DNA of 64,000 nt, from contig CANGPN010000005.1 in NCBI GenBank assembly GCA_947456305.1, positions 62,001-126,000 of the forward strand, given 5' to 3'. Numbering within the stretch: position 1 is the first letter of the stretch; each line of letters opens with the position of its first letter. This document shows positions 45,368-53,844 of this stretch, piece by piece. The notes below the pieces were generated by a model that was not told where the DNA came from, ran no database searches, and saw only the letters and a program-made list of their open reading frames with translations. The position numbers and the translations under genes were made by a program. This stretch comes from Comamonadaceae bacterium. Lineage in GTDB: Bacteria; Pseudomonadota; Gammaproteobacteria; Burkholderiales; Burkholderiaceae_C.

Positions 45368-45988
45368 ATGAAATTAAACAAATTAAACGTACTCGCGGCG
45401 TCTGTCGCAATCGTTCTTGCCGGTTGTGCAGCTCCCCCCCCTAAACCCGGAACGCCTGAATTTGTTCAAAAGAAAGAGGATGAGCAGCAAAAGGCAGCTG
45501 TCAAAGCAGTTGAGCAAACGGTTTCAAAAGCCCCAGAGTGGTATACAAAACCTCCGGTTGAACCCAGCTCCATTTACCAAACAGCTACCGAGAGTTCGCC
45601 GGATATGCAAAGATCTATGGACAAAGCGGTAATGACTGCAAAAAGTCAGCTTGCCAGCAAATTGGGCGACAGGGTGTCTCAAAAAATCAAGGAGTTTGCT
45701 TCTGAATCCGGCTCTATCAATGATGAACAGGTCACTAGATCGATTGAAACAGCCCGTATCAGTGTCACCACTGATCAAAATGTGGCAGGGTACATATTAG
45801 AAAAATCCGAAGTGGTTGCTGAAGGTAATCGCTACCGTTCGTATGTTTTGCTGCGCTACCCCATAGGCGAAAACAACAAAGTTATTTCTGCACAGGTCAA
45901 GAAAAATGCAGTGCTTGATGGCAAAGTGAAAGCTTCTAAAGCCTGGGAAGATTTAGAAAACGAAATTGAAAAAGCCAAGAAGAAATAA
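45368..45988 (+). CDS. LPP20-like lipoprotein
   Basis: A 206-residue lipoprotein with lipobox L-A-G-C20, a proline-rich spacer, then a helical-plus-beta domain (M-D-K-A-V-M-T-A-K-S-Q-L-A-S-K-L-G, later Y-R-S-Y-V-L-L-R-Y-P) as in LPP20/FlgT-type lipoproteins. The C-terminus is a charged helix. It shares the A-x-x-x-A-K helix with the gene at 43104. Operon spacing is 15 bp before and 14 bp after. Confidence 0.7.
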   Translation: MKLNKLNVLAASVAIVLAGCAAPPPKPGTPEFVQKKEDEQQKAAVKAVEQTVSKAPEWYTKPPVEPSSIYQTATESSPDMQRSMDKAVMTAKSQLASKLGDRVSQKIKEFASESGSINDEQVTRSIETARISVTTDQNVAGYILEKSEVVAEGNRYRSYVLLRYPIGENNKVISAQVKKNAVLDGKVKASKAWEDLENEIEKAKKK

Positions 45989-46002
45989 ACCGGAGGCACA
46001 GA

Positions 46003-46452
46003 ATGAGATTCAATTCGCTTTGCATTCTGGCCTTGTTGATGGGCCTTATGCATGATCTAGGTGCAGTTGAATTGGTGACACCGGACGAAGCACGCTCTTC
46101 ACAGCAGGCGGCTATGCTGGAGGCCGAATTAACGGCACCTGACCCGCTTGCTCCTTTTATTCAATTGGTTGATCCGGATGGCTTGGATAAACCTTTGAAG
46201 AATCCTTTCAAAATGGAGGTGCTGTTCAAACCTCAGCAAGGCGCGATGCTGGACTTTTCCAGTTTTAAAGCTTTTTATGGAACTTTCAAAATTGATATCA
46301 CGGAAAGATTGCTCAAAGAGGCAGTCAAAACTTCTTCGGGTATCAGATTGGCTAATGTCGACGTACCTTCGGGTCGGCATAAATTACTGATCAGTATCAA
46401 GGACACCTTGGGTCACACGGCTGCCAAAGAAATTGCATTCAGAGTCGAATGA
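46003..46452 (+). CDS. Small exported beta-domain protein, unknown
   Basis: A 149-residue protein with a signal peptide (L-A-L-L-M-G-L-M-H-D-L-G-A) and one C-terminal beta-rich domain ending G-R-H-K-L-L-I-S-I-K-D-T-L-G-H-T-A, a pattern seen in Ig-like domains. I do not recognise it. Its stop overlaps the start of the protease gene (ATGA), so translational coupling is likely. Confidence 0.65.
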   Translation: MRFNSLCILALLMGLMHDLGAVELVTPDEARSSQQAAMLEAELTAPDPLAPFIQLVDPDGLDKPLKNPFKMEVLFKPQQGAMLDFSSFKAFYGTFKIDITERLLKEAVKTSSGIRLANVDVPSGRHKLLISIKDTLGHTAAKEIAFRVE

Positions 46453-48035
46453 AAATGATAGGGCGCTGGCTGGCATTTTCTTTTTTGGCATTAACTGTAT
46501 TTGCTCAATCAGCAAACGCTGTTGAGGAGACTCAAGCAAATACTTTGAGGCAGGCCCGAGTCATGGCGGAGGCGGGCCGTTATAAAGACGCTGTTGCTCT
46601 TTTAAAAACATTTGAACCGCAAGACAGGGGTGAAGAACTGATCACCTTTTTGATAGCCGGCAAGATTTACCTTGCCTTGGATCGATCGGAAAGCGCACTC
46701 GAATACTATGAAAAAGCATTTGAGCAAGATATTGAGAACTTCGAAGCGGTGATAGGTGCGGCAACTGCAAATACGAAATTAGGCAATTTCAAGCAGGCAA
46801 GGCAGTACCTTGGAATTGCAACTGATATGGCGAATGATTCACCTCAGCCTGTATTAATCAAAGCTTTGATTTCATTGCGAACAGGTAAGAGCAAAGAAGC
46901 CGCTGCATTAATGCAAAGCATTGTCCAATCACAGCCTGATTCCCCTGAGACTGCTGTCACCCATGCCAAATTTCTTAGCCAAGCCGGTGATAACTTTGCA
47001 GCTTTGCGGGTGCTTCATGCTTATGTTGAGAAAAATCCCACAGCTGCAGAATCCAAAGATTATTTAGGTGAATTGGAATTTCTTTTCGGTAATAAAGCCT
47101 ATGGACTGCAACAAAAACAAATGGCTTTTCAACTTTACGACAGACAAGGAAATACGTTCAAACGTGATGTGGTTGCTGCATGGCTGGATGTGAATGGTCG
47201 GGGTATAGAGCCCCCGCCAATTTCGGCAGTTCCTAAAGACTCTCTTCCACGCCAAGCCACACCGGTCGAACCTGCGATTGAAAAAGCACCGATCCAAACC
47301 ACAGAAAAAAAGGTGAAGCAGTCCAAGATAAATACCTTACCTTCGGCCAATGACAAGGAGTTTGCGCCGCCTTTGCTGCGCTTTCCCTTCCCTGATGGGG
47401 TAACCATCACCGGTGGCAGCGGATTTATTGTGGACAACGGCAGAAAAATCGTCACCAACCGGCACGTGATTGACGGCGGCAAGGAATTTGCCATAAGAAC
47501 CGGTTTAGGTGAAGTTATTAAGGCCAAAGTGATTTACGCTTCAAAGTCAGATGATTTGGCTGTACTGGAGTTGGATAAAGCATTGCCGTCTGAGCGATCC
47601 ATACCGGCCAACGCTTATTCAAAGCCAAGGGTAGGCCGCAATGTGGTGGTCATGGGTTATCCGCTCTGGTACATATTAGGCCAAGGTTCGCCGTCTTTGA
47701 CAAACGGCATGGTGTCCAAGCGTACCGGCATGGGAGACGATCAAGGCACTTTTCAATTAACTGCCAAAGTCAATAAAGGCAACTCAGGCGGTCCGGTATT
47801 CGACATGGCTGGCAACGTGGTAGGTATCACCGTCGGCAAACTCGATATCAAAAAAATCCAAGATGAGGAAGGTTTTATCCCTGAAGATGTGAATTTTGCC
47901 ATTCATGTAGACAGACTGCCTTCATTGATAAATGCTGCATTTGATTCAAAAGAACCCAATTCGATTGAATTGACCACAGAAGAGTTGTATCAGGTCATGT
48001 TGGGTAAAGTTGTGATGGTGGCCACCTACAAATGA
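46449..48035 (+). CDS. Exported TPR-trypsin-like serine protease
   Basis: A 528-residue exported protein. A signal peptide (cleavage near S-A-N-A) precedes TPR-like repeats (about 25-245) and a Pro/Lys linker. A trypsin-fold domain (about 305-505) follows. The triad is present: H339 in T-N-R-H-V-I, D369 in D-D-L-A-V-L-E-L and S446 in K-G-N-S-G-G-P-V. There is no PDZ domain, unlike HtrA/DegP. It may process proteins or caspase neighbours in the periplasm. Directly upstream is the small exported protein and downstream the first caspase. Confidence 0.85.
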   Translation: MKMIGRWLAFSFLALTVFAQSANAVEETQANTLRQARVMAEAGRYKDAVALLKTFEPQDRGEELITFLIAGKIYLALDRSESALEYYEKAFEQDIENFEAVIGAATANTKLGNFKQARQYLGIATDMANDSPQPVLIKALISLRTGKSKEAAALMQSIVQSQPDSPETAVTHAKFLSQAGDNFAALRVLHAYVEKNPTAAESKDYLGELEFLFGNKAYGLQQKQMAFQLYDRQGNTFKRDVVAAWLDVNGRGIEPPPISAVPKDSLPRQATPVEPAIEKAPIQTTEKKVKQSKINTLPSANDKEFAPPLLRFPFPDGVTITGGSGFIVDNGRKIVTNRHVIDGGKEFAIRTGLGEVIKAKVIYASKSDDLAVLELDKALPSERSIPANAYSKPRVGRNVVVMGYPLWYILGQGSPSLTNGMVSKRTGMGDDQGTFQLTAKVNKGNSGGPVFDMAGNVVGITVGKLDIKKIQDEEGFIPEDVNFAIHVDRLPSLINAAFDSKEPNSIELTTEELYQVMLGKVVMVATYK

Positions 48036-48065
48036 TTAATGACCGTGTTCAGGAGTTATAACAAC

Positions 48066-49634
48066 ATGAGAAAAATAATCAGATTATTACTGTCTTCTTT
48101 ATTTTTAATCGCGCTCAATGGCTTGGCTGCAGATTGTCCATTGAATCTACAAATCGCAGATACTTTAAAGAAAACCTTATGCATTGATAAATTTCCAATT
48201 GGAAACACTGTACCCAACGGATATGATAAAAAACTCAATGACATAGTAAAAAACTTCAAATGTTTCTCTTTGGCAGTCAGTACAGATTCAAAATGTGAGG
48301 CAGTCGGCGTTTCCAATAAATGGGATGCCCACTGCGGGAATGTAAAAGCCGGCATACAACGGAATGAAGATGCGCTAGGCCAATGCCAGAGAAGCGGTTG
48401 TGCCTGCAAATTAGTGATAGATACTTCGGTGATTATTGATGCAAACTTGTTTTATTCAAAAACGCTAGAAGCCAATTTAGAAGATAAGCCTCAGAGTAAT
48501 GAAGACAAAAAAAATTCAAACAGCAAATCAAATAATAGTGAAGCAAAGCTTGATTTGCCAAAGCAAACAGATAAAAAGCAACAGACAGGTTTTTCAATCA
48601 ATGTGGAAACCACCGGCCCGGACTCAAGCGGTTTGGTAGTCATTCAAATTCAAGCAAATGCAGATACCAGATCACTGAAGATCAATGACGAAGAACTTGG
48701 CGGCAAGATTGGAGGTAAATATACGGTCAAGAAAATAGTACGGGTCGGACAGGAAACAAAATTCACGTTCACCGGTACCGACATCGGCGGTAATTTCGAC
48801 AGCAAAACAATTTCGGTTACCCGCCAGGCAGCTGATTCAAAAGCTGTTTTCACCCAGCTTAACGCTGCCAATGTCAAACAGCAGCCCGCCAGAGATGCTA
48901 TTGCCATCATCATCGGGATAGAAAAGTACAAACGGGTAGCCAAGGCTGATTTTGCCAACGCGGATGCACAGGATTTTTATGACTACGCCAGTCGGGCTCT
49001 GGGTATCAAGCCCGAGGATATCAAGCTGCTGGTTGATGACGGGGCTGACGATGTGGAGATTTACAGAACATTTCAAAATTGGTTGCCTTTGAAGGTTAAA
49101 AAAGGGAAAACAGATGTATTTGTCTTTTTCAGCGGCCATGGGCTGCCCAGCCAGGATGGAAAATCGCTGGTGCTGTTACCCTGGGGTGTAGATAAAGACT
49201 TTGTCGATAAAACTGCAATCAATCAGCAGGAAATCATTTCTGCTTTACAAGCAGTACAACCCAAATCCGTCACTATGTTTATAGATAGTTGCTACAGTGG
49301 ACAAACGAGAAGCGGGGATACCTTATTGGCAAGTGCCAGACCTATTTCACTGAAGGTATCGGAAACTTCATATCCGGCTAATTTCACGGTGATTTCCGCC
49401 TCGGCCCCTGATCAATTATCTTCCTCCAGCCCCGAGCTAAAGCACGGCATCTTCAGCTATTACTTGATGAAAGGCATGGAGGGCGACGCTGACCTGAACA
49501 AGGATGGCAGGATCACAGTGGCCGAAATGCAGGAATATCTGAGTGACATGGTGGGCAGGCAGGCCATGGGCATGAATCGCAAACAGCAACCGCAGTTATT
49601 TGGTGACCCCGACCGTATTCTTGTCGGTAGGTAA
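48066..49634 (+). CDS. Exported caspase-like (C14) protease with EF-hand loop, A
   Basis: A 522-residue exported protein. After the signal peptide and a cysteine-containing N-terminal region (residues about 20-150, with C-H-C-type spacings such as C-Q-R-S-G-C-A-C) comes a beta-rich domain. The caspase domain starts R-D-A-I-A-I-I-I-G-I and carries the catalytic H358 in F-S-G-H-G and C409 in I-D-S-C-Y-S-G. A C-terminal loop D476-L-N-K-D-G-R-I-T-V-A-E487 fits an EF-hand. AGGAG precedes ATG 48066. It is paralogous to the next gene. Calcium control is inferred from the loop. Confidence 0.85.
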   Translation: MRKIIRLLLSSLFLIALNGLAADCPLNLQIADTLKKTLCIDKFPIGNTVPNGYDKKLNDIVKNFKCFSLAVSTDSKCEAVGVSNKWDAHCGNVKAGIQRNEDALGQCQRSGCACKLVIDTSVIIDANLFYSKTLEANLEDKPQSNEDKKNSNSKSNNSEAKLDLPKQTDKKQQTGFSINVETTGPDSSGLVVIQIQANADTRSLKINDEELGGKIGGKYTVKKIVRVGQETKFTFTGTDIGGNFDSKTISVTRQAADSKAVFTQLNAANVKQQPARDAIAIIIGIEKYKRVAKADFANADAQDFYDYASRALGIKPEDIKLLVDDGADDVEIYRTFQNWLPLKVKKGKTDVFVFFSGHGLPSQDGKSLVLLPWGVDKDFVDKTAINQQEIISALQAVQPKSVTMFIDSCYSGQTRSGDTLLASARPISLKVSETSYPANFTVISASAPDQLSSSSPELKHGIFSYYLMKGMEGDADLNKDGRITVAEMQEYLSDMVGRQAMGMNRKQQPQLFGDPDRILVGR

Positions 49635-49645
49635 AGAATGCCAGC

Positions 49646-51184
49646 ATGAAATTTTTAAGAATATCAGTTTTGTCTGCCTTGGCGCTTGGGGTTGCGGTCA
49701 ATGCTGTGGCACAAAGCCAATTGCCTGTATGTGTAGGCAAAGATGCCAGACGCTGGACCCATTGCCAGGGCATTCACAACTTTACCAATGGCGACCGTTA
49801 CGAAGGTGAATTCAAGGACGGCAAACTCCATGGCTGGGGTACTTATTACCATTTGGCCAATAACCAGTTCCAAGGGGATAAATACACAGGCCAATTCCTC
49901 AACAGTACCCGCCAAGGCGGCGGTAGATATGTATTTGCCAATGGCAGCGAAGCTCTTGAAGGTCTATGGAATACGGGTATTTTTGTACGGGCAGAGAAGA
50001 TCAATCTTCAACCGCCTAGCGATTTCACTTTGCTTGAAGAGCGAAGACGAATTGACGAGGACAAGACACGTCTTGCCGAGGAGCGCCGCCAAATGGAAGA
50101 GGAGCGCAAAAGGCGTGAAACAGCAAAAGCCAATACCAAAATTGAATTGCGGGTAGTCATATCCGAACCTGATGCAAGTGGCCTTGTATTGCTTTCCATA
50201 CAGACCGGGGTAGACACCAGTTCACTGAAGGTCAATGGTGACGAACTGGGTGGCAATGACAAAGGGATTTATCAGATCAAGCGCTTGCCCAAAGTAGGCC
50301 AGGACACGGTGTACAACATTGTGGCTTTGGACGGGTACGGTAATTCAGTCAACAAAAGCATTGTGCTCAAAGGGCAGACGCTCTCAACAAAGCAAGTTCT
50401 CACCACCTTGAATCCTGAAAACCTCAAGAAATCAGCCCCCAGGGATGCAGTTGCGATTATTGTGGGGATCCAAGACTACAAGCGGCTTCCTAAAGCAGAT
50501 TTTGCTAATGATGATGCAAGATCTTTCTATGACTATGCAGTCAGAGCTTTGGGTATCAAACCTGACAACATCAAAATGTTGATCGACGGCGAAGCAGAGC
50601 AGGTGGAGATACTGAGCGCTTTCAAAAGCTGGCTGCCTTCTTATGTCAACAAAGGTAAAACCGATGTGTACGTGTTTTATAGCGGACACGGCTTGCCATC
50701 AACAGATGGTAAATCCTTGTTTCTGCTGCCTCAAAATGGTCACAAAGACTATCTGCTAGAAACCGGTATAGATCAGAACAGTCTGGTGGCGGCCATATCG
50801 GCAGCAAAGCCCAAATCGGTCACGTTATTTATCGACAGTTGTTACAGCGGCAGTACCCGTTCAGGCGAGACATTGCTGGCAAGTGCCCGGCCGATAGTGC
50901 TCAAAGCCAGTGAAAGTATTTTCCCAAGTAACTTCACCGTGATCACTGCTTCATCACTGGATCAAATTTCATCTTCAAGTCCTGAACTCAAGCACGGAAT
51001 ATTTAGTTTTTATGTGATGAAAGGCTTGGAAGGCGCCGCAGATTTGAATGGGGACGGAAAAATTACCGCAGGTGAACTACAGGTTTATCTTGCAGATGTC
51101 GTACCTCGCCAAGCGATGAAAATGAACCGCAGGCAGGAGCCCCAATTGGCGGGTGATGCAGATCGCATACTGGTTGTCAAATAA
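49646..51184 (+). CDS. Exported MORN-caspase-like protease with EF-hand loop, B
   Basis: A 512-residue exported protein. Behind the signal peptide (A-V-A-Q) lie two to three MORN repeats (about 45-115, Y-E-G-E-F-K-D-G-K-L-H-G-W-G-T-Y). A charged coiled-coil (E-E-R-R-R-I-D-E-D-K-T-R-L-A-E-E) and a beta-rich domain shared with protein A follow. The caspase fold has H348 (Y-S-G-H-G) and C399 (I-D-S-C-Y-S-G), and the EF-hand loop is D466-L-N-G-D-G-K-I-T-A-G-E477. The last about 260 residues align along their whole length with the neighbour, so one arose by duplication and gained MORN repeats. Confidence 0.87.
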   Translation: MKFLRISVLSALALGVAVNAVAQSQLPVCVGKDARRWTHCQGIHNFTNGDRYEGEFKDGKLHGWGTYYHLANNQFQGDKYTGQFLNSTRQGGGRYVFANGSEALEGLWNTGIFVRAEKINLQPPSDFTLLEERRRIDEDKTRLAEERRQMEEERKRRETAKANTKIELRVVISEPDASGLVLLSIQTGVDTSSLKVNGDELGGNDKGIYQIKRLPKVGQDTVYNIVALDGYGNSVNKSIVLKGQTLSTKQVLTTLNPENLKKSAPRDAVAIIVGIQDYKRLPKADFANDDARSFYDYAVRALGIKPDNIKMLIDGEAEQVEILSAFKSWLPSYVNKGKTDVYVFYSGHGLPSTDGKSLFLLPQNGHKDYLLETGIDQNSLVAAISAAKPKSVTLFIDSCYSGSTRSGETLLASARPIVLKASESIFPSNFTVITASSLDQISSSSPELKHGIFSFYVMKGLEGAADLNGDGKITAGELQVYLADVVPRQAMKMNRRQEPQLAGDADRILVVK

Positions 51185-51562
51185 ATGACGAATTTTCACA
51201 TGTGCCTCATTCGAGCCTTATCAAATGGTTTGCTAGTGACAGCAATATTAAGCTCTGCCAGCAGCGTTATTGCGCAGGTGTCTTTCGTCGACGGAATACC
51301 ACCCATGGAGGGTGTGACATCAGTTCGACAGCCTAATGGGGTGAATGAAACTCAGCGCGAAGATAAATTTTGGGATGATGTGAAAAATGTAGGTAACAAA
51401 GAAGCATTCGAAGCGTATATCAATGCTTATCCTAAAGGCCGCTACGTTAATATTGCCAAAGCCAATTTGTCACAACTCAAAGCGAATAATGCTTCTGCAA
51501 GCAAAAAAGAAAGTGACGCAGAGTTAGGCTTGAAAGTATTCAAGCTACTTTTAATGAAATAG
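51185..51562 (+). CDS. Small exported protein with caspase-operon-type helical repeat
   Basis: A 125-residue exported protein (signal ends S-V-I-A-Q). The segment F-W-D-D-V-K-N-V-G-N-K-E-A-F-E-A-Y-I-N then Y-P-K-G-R-Y matches the short helical repeat that often accompanies caspase-like proteins. The ATG immediately follows the stop of caspase B (no gap), so co-translation is likely. Likely a partner or inhibitor of the caspases; this is inferred. Confidence 0.65.
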   Translation: MTNFHMCLIRALSNGLLVTAILSSASSVIAQVSFVDGIPPMEGVTSVRQPNGVNETQREDKFWDDVKNVGNKEAFEAYINAYPKGRYVNIAKANLSQLKANNASASKKESDAELGLKVFKLLLMK

Positions 51563-51673
51563 ATCTATGCGCTCATAGCAGACAATATGAAATGCAAAGA
51601 GTGCCATTAGAATGACAAAAAGTTTTTCAATATTTAATAATCCAATTTGTATTGCACACAGAAACTAAAAATC

Positions 51674-52066
51674 ATGATGAATCGTGTTTTATTCCCCCTC
51701 TCATTTTGTCTATGCCTTATGTTGAGTGCTTGCGGAGGAGAACCCAGCTCAACTGAAATAACCAAGGCTGTTGAAGATTTATTCAAAAATGACTCTTCTT
51801 TTGCAACAGGAAAAAAATTGCTTGGTATATTAGCTGCGACCGCCGGTGTACAAGATATAAAGGTAGATTCAATTGACAAAATAGGTTGTGAGCCTAACGG
51901 AAAAAATGCCTATTTATGTGAAGTTGCAGTTGAATACACCATTAGTAACAGTGAAGGCAGCCTTTCTGACTTGCTTGGTATCGGCGGTCATAAACGCTCA
52001 ATAAATAAATACCGCCTTGTTAAAACCTCAAAAGGTTGGATCATTGACGATAGTTCTCCGCAATGA
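51674..52066 (+). CDS. Small lipoprotein of unknown function
   Basis: A 130-residue lipoprotein with lipobox L-S-A-C and an acidic, Gly-poor domain containing a pair of cysteines (G-C-E-P-N and Y-L-C-E-V) that may form a disulfide. No family recognised. The next gene starts inside its stop (ATGA). A second ATG directly follows the first. Confidence 0.6.
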   Translation: MMNRVLFPLSFCLCLMLSACGGEPSSTEITKAVEDLFKNDSSFATGKKLLGILAATAGVQDIKVDSIDKIGCEPNGKNAYLCEVAVEYTISNSEGSLSDLLGIGGHKRSINKYRLVKTSKGWIIDDSSPQ

Positions 52067-52425
52067 TAAAAAAATCAATAATTGTCCTGGCGTTTATATT
52101 TATAAATATATCGCATGCCCAATCAACAAAAGGGCAACTTAAATCCAACGAAGCTTACCTGACTGAGATAACTCGAAGTATTAATTCGGCTTCTTTCCAA
52201 GGTAATCAAATAATCAGAAAAAGTCTCAAAAATGAGCCTTTCAGTATTCCGGTTGACTGGCGCCTAGTGAGCGTAATTAATTCGCCCTCAAATAATAATT
52301 CTAGCCCTGAATACGTGCTTTTTTTTCAAGACTCAAATGCCGCAGTTCATTCCTTAGGGATTCTATCGGATGGACTGCTTTCAGGTAATAATTTAATATA
52401 TATTCCTTCTTCTTCTCCAAAGTAA
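52063..52425 (+). CDS. Small exported protein of unknown function
   Basis: A 120-residue protein with a signal peptide (I-I-V-L-A-F-I-F-I-N-I-S-H-A). The mature part (about 100 residues) has no recognised motif; the segment P-V-D-W-R-L-V-S-V-I-N looks beta-like. It overlaps the lipoprotein gene by ATGA and likely forms a two-gene unit with it. Confidence 0.6.
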   Translation: MIKKSIIVLAFIFINISHAQSTKGQLKSNEAYLTEITRSINSASFQGNQIIRKSLKNEPFSIPVDWRLVSVINSPSNNNSSPEYVLFFQDSNAAVHSLGILSDGLLSGNNLIYIPSSSPK

Positions 52426-52548
52426 ATTCCAAATTTTTGATATTTAAGTGTGCTTGCCTGAATTATGTGTAAATTAGAATAAAATGATCTAATATTCATT
52501 TTGAATTCTTGCGTTTAATAAGTTTTTCATAAAATATTCAAGCAAATC

Positions 52549-52980
52549 ATGGCAATCAATCTCAGAAAATCAACTGGCAGTGAGAATTCATTTAGCTGTG
52601 ACGATAAAATTGCGTCAAGTATAATTGATAGCTATTGCGATATAGAATTGCGTGACAGTTTGATAGCTTATTGCGCTAAAATTAATAATCAATCGATAGA
52701 AGATGCAGCTATTGTAGTTGATATTAAATTAGAAAAAATTAGCTGTACCAATGAATTTATGCTTTGCCGTGAATTAAATAATATCTTATTTAGATTTACC
52801 GGAAAAGATAAAAAATTAGACGATAAAGAGCGCGAAGATCTTATTCAAATGGTTTGTAAGCCTAGAGTCGGATTTGCTAAAGGATTAGCTCTCGATGTAG
52901 CTGAAAAATCAATCATTGAATATTGCCGTAAAAATCAAGTCAAGGTTAAAATGGGATTATGGCGCTGGGAAATCCCCTGA
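52549..52980 (+). CDS. Cytosolic acidic protein, paralogue of the next gene
   Basis: A 143-residue helical, cysteine-containing protein without signal or membrane segment. Residues about 75-131 (R-E-L-N-N-I-L-F-R-F-T-G-K-D-K-K-L-D-D-K-E) align with the N-terminal domain of the neighbouring 275-residue protein (D-E-L-D-R-L-L-R-Q-F-T-D-N-D-K-R-L-D-K-K-E). The shared acidic, helix-turn region recalls metal-binding acidic helical proteins of Ter systems such as TerB, but I cannot assign it. It lies 28 bp upstream of that gene. Confidence 0.55.
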   Translation: MAINLRKSTGSENSFSCDDKIASSIIDSYCDIELRDSLIAYCAKINNQSIEDAAIVVDIKLEKISCTNEFMLCRELNNILFRFTGKDKKLDDKEREDLIQMVCKPRVGFAKGLALDVAEKSIIEYCRKNQVKVKMGLWRWEIP

Positions 52981-53007
52981 GTAGAATAGCAATTAAAGGT
53001 ATCTTTT

Positions 53008-53835
53008 ATGAATGAAATTGAAAAAAATTGGCTGGAAAATAGAGTAAAAGTTTCGGTCGATGATGATTTTTACCTTGACCGAGACGAAGAAAAAAGAATC
53101 AAGGAAGAGGCTGCATCCAGGAATATTCATAATAACGACATAGAATTTACCATCAGAAGCATACTGGAAAAAACCGGTTCAGTCAGTGAGCGTTTATTAG
53201 TAGACGAATTAGACAGGCTTCTTCGTCAATTTACAGACAATGACAAACGGCTCGATAAAAAAGAAGAAAAAGATGCAATGGATCAGGTTTTAATAGCCGG
53301 ACCGGGAAAAAAGAAAGGCTTGGATCCGCGTGTGGCCAGCGAATATGTAGATACTTTTTGCAAGGCAAACGGTCTAAAGCGAGATAGTGTAAGCGGTAAA
53401 TCCTGGATTTTTACTTTAATTATTCCCTTATTTATTGTTGTATCAGGTTTTTTTGGATGGTCATATCTCCACAATGGCGGTCATTCCATAGTTATTATTA
53501 ACGATAAAGAGCGTGCTGAAATAGATTTTCAACTTGATCGTGCGAAATTATTTGTCAAACAAGCTCAATATACAGATCCGCCTGAACGTTCAGCTAAATC
53601 TTGCTTAGACAAAATTCGCCAAATAGATCCTAAAGGTCAGTATCGAGGCGAAGAGGTTAATGATGTTGTCAGAAAAATTGTTATTCATTATTTACAGCTT
53701 GCAGATAAAAGCTTCGCTGCAAAGGATTTTGCCGGGGTCAGTAAATGGATTGAGCGAGCCAAATTAATGGGGGGAGAGATGGAACTGATATTAGAGAAAG
53801 AGCGCCAGTACGGTGTGCCATCAAGGAAAAATTAA
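53008..53835 (+). CDS. Bitopic membrane protein with duplicated acidic helical domain
   Basis: A 275-residue protein: an N-terminal cytosolic acidic domain (1-120), one transmembrane helix (F-T-L-I-I-P-L-F-I-V-V-S-G-F-F-G-W), then an extracytoplasmic helical domain of about 120 residues with TPR-like spacing. AAAGG lies before the ATG. The N-terminal domain is the paralogue of the upstream protein. By position it may couple a cytosolic sensor to the periplasm; that is inference. Confidence 0.55.
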   Translation: MNEIEKNWLENRVKVSVDDDFYLDRDEEKRIKEEAASRNIHNNDIEFTIRSILEKTGSVSERLLVDELDRLLRQFTDNDKRLDKKEEKDAMDQVLIAGPGKKKGLDPRVASEYVDTFCKANGLKRDSVSGKSWIFTLIIPLFIVVSGFFGWSYLHNGGHSIVIINDKERAEIDFQLDRAKLFVKQAQYTDPPERSAKSCLDKIRQIDPKGQYRGEEVNDVVRKIVIHYLQLADKSFAAKDFAGVSKWIERAKLMGGEMELILEKERQYGVPSRKN

Positions 53836-53844
53836 ATTTTCCTT

